A model generated the notes under the pieces. That model searched no databases and was not told the DNA's origin. It was given only the letters and a program-made list of their open reading frames with translations. From contig NC_020170.2 of NCBI RefSeq assembly GCF_000224145.3, positions 253,001-317,000 on the forward strand: a stretch of DNA of 64,000 nucleotides, in the 5' to 3' direction. Position numbers and translations under genes: made by a program. This stretch comes from Ciona intestinalis. Its lineage: Eukaryota > Chordata > Ascidiacea > Phlebobranchia > Cionidae. Below are positions 23,545-36,100 of the stretch, piece after piece. Position 1 is the stretch's first letter. The number at the start of each line of letters is the position of its first letter.

Positions 23545-26500
23545 CTATATTGTGTGGATGTATTTATCAAATCCACCATAGTTAGCGGGTGGTCGTCTGT
23601 ATGTACTGCTTGGTAAACTGTTAAACTGGCCCGGTGTCTGAAGTGACGTAAAGTCTGTAGACAATGACGTCATATTTGTGACGTCAGAATGGTAATGATG
23701 TACCGGGTTAGCAAATGCACTATGGTAGCTTGGTTTAATAGGAAGTGACGTCAATCTTTGATTTGATGTGACGCCGTATGGACTACCAGTACTTCCGGTA
23801 TAACAATGCGGGTTGGTGGTGGTAGGGGTGTGGTAAGCGTAACATGTTGAAACACTTTCATTGTTACAGATGATACCACGTACGCTTGGTGACGTCATTG
23901 CGCCGTATAAACCTGATGAAGGGCTCGGTTGGCTTTGAGATGATGTGTTTGCTTGTAAACTGCGGTCGACATTGTTTGTTCCTTCTCTATCAAGCAAATC
24001 TCGCTCTGAGTTTAAACCATCGTGTCGCATATTGTCTGAATATTCAGAAACCTCTGGTGGAAGGTTTTCGTTTGGCCGTGGGTGGCCGATGATATTTTCA
24101 ATACTAAACATCCTCGCATTTGTAACATTCGGTGACACCGTCATGGGAGCACCGTAATGCCCCATCATCTGATGGACCGGTGCTCCAGCACTACCAGGGT
24201 GCATAATCGGTTGCAAGTAATTACCTCCAACAACCCCTGGTTGGCCATAGTAAGCATTAGAAGGTGTATGAGGGTGTGTGCTATATTGCTTTAAAGCATT
24301 GGTCGGTGTGAAAGCGCTCTGGTCGTGCATGTAGGAACTCAAAAAAGCTTTTTCGGTATCAGATCGTTTAAACCTCTTTCGACGACGTAGAAATGAACCA
24401 TTGTCAAACATATCCTCAGCCGCTGGGTCAAGGGTCCAATAATTTCCTTTCCCCGGCTTCCCTGGTTCTCTTGGTAGTTTAATGAAGCAATCATTGAGAG
24501 TCAAGTTGTGCCGAATCGAGTTTTGCCACTTCTTATTCTGCTCACGGTAGAATGGAAATCGTTCCATAATAAACTTGTAAATATGACCGAGCGTGAGTTT
24601 ACGTTCTGGTGAGCTTGCTATTGCCATGGATATCAACGCAATGTAACTATAAGGTGGTTTCCCTCGTTGAATGGGTCGCTTTCGACGTCGCCCTGAACTT
24701 GTTGTTGTTATGACGTCACAATCCATTGTAGTTTTCACATTCTCTCGATTCTTTTCATCCAAACTTTCGTCATCAACAGCGGTGACATCATCAACGCTAC
24801 ACTCGCTTAGTTTCGTCACAGTTTCGTCACTTTCAGCCAAGTCAACCTTGTCATCGATTTCCAGTAAAGTTTGTTCCACCTCGGCTGGTGTTTGTAAATC
24901 GGTGCGTCCGATGTCGGTGAACTGCTGTGTGGCCTCGTCCTTACGCTGCAGTTCATCGTATGTTGGATTGCATGGTGTGAAAGCAACTTCAGAGCGAGGA
25001 GGTTCACAGGTCGGGGTGCTATGAAAAGGCTGCTGGTTGCGGGAAGCATCCTTAACTACAGGTGGTGCGTACGAAGATGGGTTCGGATATTGTCGGTCTA
25101 GGTAGCTGTGTGGGTTGCCTTGCTCAAAGTGGCCAGGTTGGATCGGGTAATGACTGTAACGATGGTTGGAACTAAAGCTTGCTGGTTGATCATGCGGTAT
25201 GCGCTGGTTGGATGGATTCTTTGCATGAATGTGTGGGGATGAATGGTGAACTCCGTGTATCTGTGGGTTTAAAACAACAATTATATATTGTAACCTTACA
25301 AATAGGGTGGGGTAAGATGAGACGCCGTTTTTTGTCTCGTGCCATTTGGTAGTAAACATATATAGGATATTTACAGATTTTTATAACCGTAGCCACGTGA
25401 CTCTAAACGAGCATTTTTAATTGTTTGAAACACGATCAGGAAAATGGTATCTGGTTGCTAACGGTATCCCATCATTCTCCACAGTTATACAGTGTATGTG
25501 GAGCAGTATTCAGTAATGGTGTGTAAGGTCATCGAATAAAATACGTTAACACAAATGTGATTGAAGAGTGAACGTCATGCGAAAATACAATGTAGTAATT
25601 AAAAAGTTTCGATTTATAATAATACATTTTAACCTTTTACGTTGAGTGTGATGTTATACAAACTATAACGACAATAAATGCAATCGCATATAGTATGTGA
25701 TTTATACTTAAATTATTAAAATCTGATAAGGAAAAAAATAAGGGCAGTCATGCAGGGTCAACCCAATGTTTAATTTCATAAATTGCCAGAGAGCACGAGG
25801 TGTTTATACATAGCATCTACCGTGTGTTTAAGAAGGCCCCCACGTAATACAGGGACACCGCTTTACCAATGTGGAATTCGCATTTAACGTGTTGGTTGCG
25901 CCATTTTAATAAAACGCGCCCATCGTTAAAATAAATGATTACGCTGTAGTGAAGAATTATGAATAAACAAAAAATGCACAAATTCAAGATAACGTATAAT
26001 GTATGCTCAATTGTTTGAACAAAAACGAAATGACAAAATTTGAAGTTTAGATGGAAAATGGCGGAACGTCATTATGCGCGTGCAAGAGAATATAGCATTG
26101 TTTTAATAAATTTACGGAAGCGGATTTTTATTATCAACATGAATTATTTTCAACAAACCACGTGAGTAGTTCAGTTCTATTAATAACTTTATTTCGATTA
26201 TAAAAATATATCAACTGTCGGGTTATATTACTTTACGGTCAGTTTTAAATCCAACAGAACTCGGACAAGTTGTTTTATCTTCCACAATGCAATAACTTAC
26301 CTCGTGGTAATAAGTCAACATGATCCCAATATTAACAGATAAACCAAAAATTCAAAATCCTAGTCTTTTGTCTGGCGCTGCTTCATAACAAACATTAATA
26401 AACCATTCAGCAAAACCTTAAACATATTTGAAGCAAACACAACCCCCTCCCAACAATTATACGTCCCAGACATTGATTCTTCAGGACCCTTTGTCCCCGC

Positions 26501-28237
26501 TTAACTATAAACTGCCGCCATTTTGACTGTACAATATTCTTCAATAACATGTTTAAAATTTAAATTAATGATTATATTTTCATTAGAAACTAGATCTGAA
26601 CTGTCTATCTTCATATTACCTTGTATCTGGCTTATACCAATGTTATATTATTAACAATATAATTTACAATTCCACATATATTGGAACCGAGGTACCTCGT
26701 TTTTACGCGATTCAAAACTTGACTAAAATATGCGGAGGTTATTTAATATTCCATCAAAACGCTAAGATACTGTTTTAGAATCCGGATAAAGTAAGCGCGA
26801 TTCACTAAAGAAACTCCGACAATATGTGTGTCGTGCATACAATCCGCCCGTATTCACGCTCCAGTGACAATGTTACAGAGCAACGTTTTTCCTCGAAATG
26901 TCTTCGCCTTCTTACCCACGATACAAATGGTAAAATTTACGCGATTTTGAATCAAAAACCAACATTTGGTTTGAATTATTTGTTTTTGTAATGTTCAAAT
27001 GAACCTTTTAATATCTAAAAAATAGGGTGGGAAAAAGGGACACCTTTTCATTCTATTTTCTTTTCCCATTCGGTAGTAAACAAAGAACATTCAAAGAATT
27101 ATAAAACCGTATCCTCACAACTTCCATTGACCGTTATTAATTGTTCAATACACGATCAAGATATTTAGATACTATGTGCTAAATGTGTTCGTCTTCTCCC
27201 AGTCTACTTTTTATCCGCAGTGGTAATACGTTGTATTAAGAATCTTTGTTTTATAATTTTAAATGTTTATAATTTTGTGATAACGCTTACCATTGTTATT
27301 TTTACTTCAAACACACAATACAAGCAGTGAATAGTTACCTGCTGTTGACTTAAATCGTTTCCTTGTTTCGGGGGTGCGCTGCAGTCTACGCCGGACACGG
27401 CTTCTTCATTTTCCGCCGAGTTCTCGGCGCTGCTCGATGTCAACATTAACGGCGGTAATTTTATACAGGGGAGGATAGAAACCCCGGGGTCGGAAATAGT
27501 TTCAATCTTTCCATCACCCTGGTTGTCATCAGCAACGCTGAGTGAGGTTCGGGTGAAGCATCCTGTGCGAGTGGGTAAGTTGCTCGGATCTCCAGTGGGC
27601 CGAAATATTCCAAAGTCATCAAACGGATCGAAACTTGGATCCCGTCCAAAGTTATAAGCATTACAGTACGACAGATTTGGTATAAATGGTTGATATCCGT
27701 TCATACAATGGTTAGTGAATGTTTGGTAATCTTGGTACGTTGTTGTATGATGTGCGGCTGAATAATTGTGGGCTCGTTTCTGATCCATCTGATGATTATC
27801 TGAAGACATTTCATCAACGGACGTGTCAAGTCTCTTCGTTTCATTAAAACTGCTCGAAGTTAGTTCCAACAGTTGACTTGGTCTGTTTGACGTTCCACTT
27901 TCGTAGTTGTAAGTACATATTGCTGGGAAAGAAAATAGCGTGACAGTTATTTGAAGTTTTGCACAACACATAATATTTTCAAAATAACTATCTAGACTAC
28001 ATAATAACGTCAAATGTTGAACATACTTGGTGTGTAGCTGGTGATGTGAAGCAGTTGTTTGACATCATCAACATTTTTTGCTTCTTCGAATGAAGTTATG
28101 TTGGTGGCGAGATGGCATTGTGACGTCACATCAGGGGTCGCGTGATCGTGCATAATATTTGATGACGTAATGTTAGATGACGTAGGTTGATTATCAGAAC
28201 ATTCAGTCAACATTATCGGCGCAACGGCGGTTGCCAT
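23545..28237 (-). CDS. FoxE: FoxE-class forkhead transcription factor
   Basis: Nuclear DNA-binding protein of the FoxE class (vertebrate FOXE1/TTF-2 relatives). In Ciona, FoxE is associated with the endostyle, the thyroid-equivalent organ. Exons (minus): 28237-28027, 27922-27339, 25260-23545. The phases agree (A|CA = Thr; then phase 0), giving about 836 aa. The start is taken at MATAVAPIM; an in-frame ATG lies 17 codons upstream. The forkhead domain spans about residues 465-562: [16 protein letters not shown], then helix 3 [15 protein letters not shown], then the wing [10 protein letters not shown]. The wing and the [17 protein letters not shown] block are typical of FoxE. FSIENIIG near residue 650 is an eh1-like Groucho-binding motif. 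The N-terminal ~460 residues are low-complexity and far longer than in vertebrate FOXE1 (forkhead near residue 50). Exons 1-2 are assigned by phase and context; transcript data are not available here. Confidence 0.9.
25302..25492. mobile_element. MITE in FoxE intron 2
   Basis: AATAGGGTGGGGTAAGATGAG start and GGTATCCCATCATTCTCCAC end, with the GTTTGAAACACGATCAGGA core. About 40 bases upstream of FoxE exon 3. Confidence 0.8.
25493..27021. other. FoxE intron 2, unique part
   Basis: AT-rich, no exon seen. Contains AAAATGGCGGAACG near 26055. It could hold enhancers, but nothing in the sequence proves it. Confidence 0.4.
27022..27212. mobile_element. MITE in FoxE intron 2
   Basis: AATAGGGTGGGAAAAAGGGACACC start, GGTAGTAAACAAAGAACATTC core, TTCTCCCAGTCTACTTT end. 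Just downstream of FoxE exon 2. Confidence 0.8.
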
Positions 28238-30005
28238 AACGATTAAACTAAACCAAGGACTAAATAAAATAAATAATTTAAAATGCAATCTAGAAAACTG
28301 AACAAATATTTGCTTTACTTTGGCCTTGCATATTTTTTACTAACTTTATTTAAAATCTATTTTCCAAAGGGTGCTAAGCTAGGCAAGTGACTGGCAGAAT
28401 TGAAATCACAAATTGAATCTGTTTTGTCGCACCCAGGTATTTAATGTCCCGGTCCTTTTGCTGACGTTAGGACTATAAAGTGGGTGCTTGAGAATTTCTG
28501 TTGTTCTTGGCCATCTCCCGATACAACCAGGCAAACGGTGAGCACATTACAATCTCCACCGAAAGTCTAAAACCTGTTAAAGCTTTTAAAATCAAACCAG
28601 GAAAAATGTGAGAAAATTATTTTTACGTGAGAATTGAACTCACTAACTTTTAATTTAACCTTTCTTTCCAAAGTTTCATTACACCAATCCATACTACAGT
28701 AGTTAACTATAAAGTCCTCGCACTCCACGTACAGTCGGATCGTTCGGATTCAATCTCGGCCGAGGATCTTTCACATTTTATCGACGTCGCTCTATTGTAA
28801 ACGAACAATACATGGAACCATCAGCCGCTTATTTGAGATCCGTATTAAACGAAAGACGGCGACGAAATATATTTCAGATCCAGTTAAAAAGCACGATTAC
28901 TTTTCGAGGGAGCGACATTTAGGTTTTATTGTTAGCGTTACAACGGTTATTATGACGTTTAACGTTTGTGATGTAACTCAGACAACAACTTAATAAAAAG
29001 ATATGTAAAGATGTTGTATCGCTTTTTATAAAACATATTTCAGGACAAAAATACGCCACAGTTAACGTCATATGAAATTACGTCACTGTTACGTCACTAT
29101 TATAACCGCACCTCCAACCACGCGACACAAGACCTAGTTTAAACATATTATTTAAGACTGAATAGAATAACCGTCAATGAAACGACGCAAAAAACAACAG
29201 TTTTCACAAGCGCCGTTACATTAAATATTGGATGTAAATATACAAGGGGAGTCTAAAAGCACCAAAAGGGGAATATCGTTGTCCATATTTGCAAAGTGTC
29301 TTTACACTACGTCTGTGACAAAACAAACACCAACAATGGTTTCTCATTTCAAGGTGTTTGTGTTAAATCGAAGTTATCCTCTGGTGACCAGTGGTAAACA
29401 TTAGCAGATCTCGTACACGTGCGGGTAATCCGACAGCAAACCACACGCAGCCTGAACAAATAAATGTTTCCTTTGAATTTTTAGACTTTTTCAGCCCACT
29501 TGATGCGACCTGAACCAATCGCGTAAAAACTAGGTAGAATAAAAAAATGTGTCGAATTTATTGCAAACCCGAGCAAAGTTTAAAGTTATAGTTGTTTTTA
29601 TGTTCTACATTAATATACAAGTATCTGTTTTAATTCCTACATATCCTACTGTATGTTATGAAGACCAAATAGTTTCCTCTTAAATAAACCCACCCGTATA
29701 TATTAAAATATACTTGACCGTTTATACTGACCAAGTAAAGCTGTTTGTAGTCTATCAAGATTATTTTGCGATTACAAAAGTAATAAACATGTAGTTCATC
29801 TGGACAGATTGAGTGAAAACGCCACAGTAAGGTTTGATTGACAGGTCGAGTGAAAACTAATAAAAACGGTCAGTGGTCATTGGTTGGGATACCTCAGCTA
29901 CTACAAGTGACGTCAAGCTCACCACTGAAGCGTGACCGACGGATGGTTTCCTCTCAACTACGTGGGTGATGGGGTGAGAGATTAAAATTTCAAAGTCGTC
30001 AAAAT
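28238..30005. other. FoxE upstream region
   Basis: Space between the FoxE start codon and the 3' end of SLC35E1, the likely FoxE promoter region. Unique sequence. A TGACGTCA word lies near 29909. GAGTTCAATTCTC near 28640 (minus) looks like a B box, but no full tRNA fold was found. Confidence 0.45.
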
Positions 30006-30011
30006 TTTATT
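30006..30011 (-). terminator. Candidate poly(A) signal for SLC35E1
   Basis: AATAAA on the minus strand about 140 bases past the SLC35E1 stop codon. Confidence 0.4.
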
Positions 30012-30146
30012 AGGCGCCTCACTTTGTAAAACGTTCACTACAATAAAGTTACTGCACTTATGTGTAAATAATAAACTTGTGTAAATATGACACACAGTAA
30101 TAAAATGATTAAATTCACTAAAACCTAAACGAGTAAAATACAAACG

Positions 30147-33100
30147 CTACACTTCATGATACTTGCTGGAGTTAAACAAATGCATTCGAGGAGCATGATT
30201 GAACATCTTTTTGTGGTTAATGATGACGTCATGCTTAGGTTGACCGTTGACTGTGACGTCAGAAGTCGGTGCCGCGGTTTTCATTAGTTTACGTTTTACT
30301 TCGTTGTATTTTGCCTGAAAAAATATCATTTTTAACTTGGGTCCGATAGAATCTATCGGATAAATCGAACAACAGCGAAATAAATAATTTGTGTGGTCGG
30401 TTCGTAGGAGAGTGGGAATATTGGACGCGAATATATTACTCTCCCCGATTATAAACCTATTATGGCTGAAGTGGGACTTCCGTGGAGTAATTATTGATGC
30501 GATAATTCTCCAACTGAAAAGTGGGGAAGGTTTCAATTGGATGAAGAGACCCTTCAAGCACTTGGTGCGTTGGAGCAGGTAAGTCAATCATGCGAACCTA
30601 TTACCTGTCGTCGTCATCAGATACTGAAGAACGGTTGAAGCCATCAGTTTTATTTGGAATCGTCGCTGGAATTCGCTAAGACCGATAAAGACGGTAGCGC
30701 GATAAGAGCAGCTATTGTATCGGGGACCGTTCTGCTGTGGCGTCGCCGCGCGGTCTACGGTTTGAGGGTCGAACGAAAGATTAACTTATTTCAGATACGA
30801 GTTAAACCTCAATCTTTTGATCGCATCGTCTTTCAAAGTAACAATAAGCATTCAGTTGAATATATCCGTCAATATCTATAATACATATATATGTTTGAGT
30901 GCGTGAGTTTAAGTGTGGGTCGTGATCATTGAGTTAACTACTACACTAGTACACTACACCGAAATATGACCAAAACATTCGATTAATCATATATTCCTAT
31001 TAAGGTGACTTCTTACCCGGTCACTGTGACGTCATAGACCACACAAGGCGGGGAATGAAAACAAATGGAATTATAAATCGAACAATGGGTGTAGGAAGTA
31101 TTCATCGTGATTGGATTAAACGGAGCGATCAGCTCAAGTATTCTCGTAGGTAGCGATTCGTCATCCCGACCACACTTATGGGAGGAAATATTCATTCCCA
31201 CGCACAAGGTGGGTTGGACTTACACCGAAAAAAAACGAACACAAAGTTAAAAATCACCAATATAAAATTTAACCGTCACGTGATTTTCTTAATAAGCGAT
31301 TCACCGCATCAATAAACTATTAGTGAAACGTCACACGAAGTTAAACAAAACTTGAGTAATGGTCCCAACAGCTCCACGCATGAGTAATCACGATACAACA
31401 AATGAGAGATTGGATTGAAATAAAACGCATTAACACCATACCTTGGCTAAGATACACACGACTAATACAACATGTTGTGATAAAACGTCGCTGGTTGGGC
31501 TACAGGTGGTACGGTGCGATGACGCTAAAATGGAGCTGATCACGGTATGACGTCACACAAGGCGATGAGCATGACGGGTTGAGTTTTATTGGAAATATTT
31601 AGAGCAGGCTGTTTCGGGGATCCGTTCATTTCAAATGGGTTAAGTATCGAAGGTGTTGAGAGACAGAATATCGCGAATCGTCGATTAAAACAACATCGGA
31701 AATTCGACATCTTTTGTGCAGATAAATATTAAAATCACAATCGACATACGCGGATGGTTTAAAATAGAAATAAAATTTCTTTTTTTACTAAAATTAATCG
31801 CGATGTTCGCGCAGGTGACTAGCGCGATGATTATGACGTCACAATCAACCGATTCGAAAGCGGTGGAAACACAAAAGCTTGACGTCACGGTTGAAATGAT
31901 TTCAACATGTAAACAAAATGAGTGTATAGCAAAATACAACGCAATAATAAAATCTGCACTCCTTATTATAACGCGTGCATGACGTCACATATGCCACGTG
32001 ACATTGGTTTGCTTTGTAACATGAGACGCAGAGTAACGTCGATTCCGGGTCACGGAGAATTAAATCTTTGTCGGGTTTTCTACCATACTATGTTTACTTA
32101 GTTGGGGTTGTGTCAACGGAGGATGGCCCTTGTTACAACATAACCACGTGTTTCTGTTTGGCTAGCGGGGGAATTACCCGACCCAAGTAAAATGTCCGCG
32201 GCAAATTTGAAATGCCGAAGTTTATCACAAGTAATTGTCGGGGATCAGTGTGGGCGGGAAAACATGGAGTCCATTATTTAAGGCAACGGCAGTATAACGC
32301 GCTATGTATATCTGAGTCTATTTGCGGCATAATAAATTCAAAATGCAGAACCGTACAACATTGTTTTCAAAAACTATAAGTCGTAAGAGGTTTGCGACAT
32401 CTTATAAGAATCGTTGGCAAGGTATATCAAATACAGGAAGATTATGAACTCGAAGAACCGTAACTAAGAACTACGCTGATTAGACCACCAGTGAATAATG
32501 ATCGTGACGTCACCACAGCATGTTGGGTGGTTGTCATTGTTAGCAAAGATGAAACAAAGATGCAGACATGGTGGGGTCGGTAGGTTATCTGAGGATCTCC
32601 AAGCGGGGTTGGATATCCGTTATCTAGAGTCCGCGAATATTGCATGTGATGTACTCACTATGCATTCAGCGCTGCGTTTAAAACATTAATTCCAAACCGT
32701 GAGTAGATAGTAGAGCAGAGCGGGTGTAGCGAAGCGGTCAGAAGCCCTACTTAAAATAACTTGATGGCAAATCAGGAAGACGAACGAAGATCTGAAAGTT
32801 GGGTCTTTGAACTAAAGTTTTGAGTGAAATGAGAGCAGGATAGTGGTGACGGTTGGACGAGCCGAACCATGGTTCTCACTGTGTGGGAAGGTGGCTGTTC
32901 ACTATTTTGGTAAAACTTTTTAAAAGATGGTTTGATGATACAAATAAATATGTTGAATAATGCTGCCCTGCGAGCGTGTGGTTACATTGGAGACAGAAAC
33001 ATTTGTTTGCGTTCGTATGAAGACCGTTAGTGGGATCTTAGAAAAGATTCATTACATCCGTCAATATTTTATAATACTGACTATTGTCCGTGATTAAGTA

Positions 33101-36100
33101 TTGACACAACGATGAAAGCTACGCTGAGGATACATTCTGTAAACAACACGACATTTTAACATGAGATATTGGATTAAACTTAATCGCAGTAAACACTGTG
33201 ACCAGAAATGAACGTTGCATTAGCATGCCCATTAGAGAGGCTTTTTTGCAGCAATTCTATTAACTCTCTAATGATTTCGGCAACCCTACAACAGAGTAGC
33301 GACAAATACGTGATCGGGGTCTGATAGTATCGAGGTGTGAAGCGGAACATCCTAAATAAGAAACATCGTTACCTTGTTATAACAAAGCACTCCAGCAATA
33401 GCGACCAACATCCCAGCAATGTTCGTCAACGTAACCGGGTTCCGCAGTGCAACAAGTGAAGCGCTGATCACCACGATTCGTTTAGTTGCGTTCGCGACAG
33501 AGTAAGACAATGGGGAGATCTGGTAAAATAATAAAATATATTGTTGCGTGACATTAAACATGTGGTGGGCAATATGAACGATGTTATGTCCACGGTAATC
33601 TAAATTGTTTGTGTTTACGGCTTTGCTGTTGTTAGTCAAATAAAGTACCGACACAATATATAGACAAAACATTAGACGATCCTTATGCACGAGTGGCGTT
33701 ATAATGTGATTATGCATATCGTATTACCATAGAGTATAGACGCTTACCAACGATACGACGGTAAACGCAACCATGTTCTGCCCGAAGTTACAAACAGCAT
33801 CCAAACATAGCAGCAAGAATATGGTGAAGGGTTGATACATCTGTAGGGAGGGTTCAAAGTTGAGTTTAAATATTAACAAAACTATTTTACTAAAATCGGT
33901 TGTCATTAAACATCTGTTATTAAAAAGCAGTTGTAATATGTCATCAATGTTTTATTCATCTATACACTAAGATTATAATAAAAATGTTTACTTAATTCAC
34001 AAAATTTTCAAAATAATTATTTTTCCAATGTTACAAAGCTGTTGGTAATTATTTCACCAATATCTTTACAAAATGGCCGCTCTCTTTTGTTAAATACAAC
34101 ATATACCTCTCTCTACTGCCACCAAAGGACTTAGTTTAATTAGGACTAAAACGATTTTTAAAAGGGCCTACTAAAGGGAAAATCAATTGTATATTGTTAG
34201 AGTTGCTGAAATGTGATATAAAGGTACCTTCAATGTTTCCAAAAAATCACGTGAGGACTGCTAAAGTAAAATAAACTGACAGTGCGACAATAGGATAAGG
34301 GAATTTGTTACATTTCTGTGTGACAAAATACCAACTTATGCTGTTGCTGACACAACACGTTTTAACGTATTTTTAAAGTTGGTTTGCAACACCAGACTTT
34401 TTTATATTAAATTGTTCCCAATGTCCCTCTGATGTAAAATTTCCGTTTAACAATATGTTGGTCATTCGCAATAAATAAATTGCAGCGCGCTACTGCTGTA
34501 TTCTCACATATTGCTGCATGACTGCAACACAACAGTGGAAAATTATCATACTAGATGATATATTGTTTCTATAGATAACAAGGCAGCAGCGCCAGAGACC
34601 ACTTTAAATAAGAAACACTCCACGAATATGGCTACTCATTTTAAAATACTAAGGTTTTTTTGTGTTGCTGGAAAACATTTCTTTAATAATAGTTTGAAGT
34701 AGAAAAATATCGGGCCCTTTAACGCTAAAAATTATAATTTTAAGCAGAAAATAACAATCCAAAAATAAAGATTCTGTTACAAAAATAAAGAATAAGCATC
34801 TGGACAAAAATAGATTAAAATTGGTGCATGTGCACACAACTCATGATCACCTTGGTCCTGTTGATTTGGTTTTCTTGAGCAAACCATTGCCTTACATCTG
34901 TAAACAACCACACAGGAATTGTAAGAATAAATGAAAGATAACCAAGTAATTGTAGTAAGTGCAGATGGTGGATGCGTGTATCTTGCATAACCTGATTAAT
35001 ATAATGTGATGATGAACCTTATCCATATTATTTACAAAATAACTATGAGAAAACATACTTTCTTGGAATAAATATTTTGTAGCGAAAAGTTGACAGTTGC
35101 GAATAAAGAGGTGAACAGACCAATGAGGTTGAAAGATAATTCGGTGATGGTTGCCACTGCAATGCCGCATACAATCGGTAATAAAGAAAAGTAAACCTAA
35201 AAACAAATTTGAATATGTATTAAGACGTATCACATGATACTATGCTATTATAGGCTATTATATTTTAAAGACTCAGAGCTAGGTTTAACATTTTATTTGA
35301 CTGCCATGATTTCTATAGAAATCTCAAACCTCAATATTTGAATGGTTCTAACTAAATTGGATTTTACAACAAAACTTTGGTTGCTAAAACAAACCATTCG
35401 AAAAGTTTGTACAATATAATATTTTTTTAAACTTTATATATATATTTCTATAAATATATAATATACTATATTATATATAAATATATATTTTTATTATTTA
35501 TATATATACATATACAGTGGGGTAGGGGAAATGGGACACCTTTTAACTCTATTTCCTTATACAATTTATTAGTAAACAAAGAACATTCAATGAATTATAA
35601 AACTATACCATCACGACTCCCATAAACCGTTGTAAATGATTAAAACACGATCAGGATACTTAGATATTATGTGCTAAAGGTGTCCCATCTTTTCCCACCC
35701 TACTATTTATACATATTGTTTTAATTCTCTGATGATGTCAGTATGAAAAGTTTTTTAGAAGCCAATATTTCAAAAATGAGCCGAAATATTTAAAAGAAAT
35801 GCTTGCAATTTTGTACTTCTATCATAATAAATAACCCAGATATCTAAAATAATTCATTAAGAACTATCAATTTCATAAAACACAACAGGAACTATCAAGT
35901 AAATATGCACTAATATTACAAAAATCCAGTCTCCATGCCCAATTAATATACAAAACTGATAAAATTTGTTTTTAATTTTTTTCTTGGTATTGTAAATTTG
36001 ATGAAAAGAATATATTTCTTACTTGCCATGATTGTTTCTGATTGAACAAACAACGAGTTAATAGGACGGTGAATATTGGCATCGAAGCTTTTACTGTGAA

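Noticed and set aside
24671-25024. 117-codon plus-strand frame opposite FoxE exon 3.
   Set aside because: Antisense shadow of the FoxE coding exon.
28600-28700. B-box-like GAGTTCAATTCTC upstream of FoxE as part of a tRNA gene.
   Set aside because: No convincing A box, cloverleaf or terminator could be read.
30391-30582. 63-codon plus-strand frame ending near a good donor (GAGCAG|GTAAGTC).
   Set aside because: Tempting as an exon, but no protein family or partner exon with a matching acceptor was found.
31716-31982. 88-codon plus-strand frame in the SLC35E1 intron.
   Set aside because: No homology recognised. It overlaps TGACGTCA words and lacks splice or start context; probably chance.
32711-32790. 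tRNA-like A box (GTGTAGCGAAGCGGTCAGAAG) in the large SLC35E1 intron.
   Set aside because: No B box or acceptor-stem pairing at the right distance.
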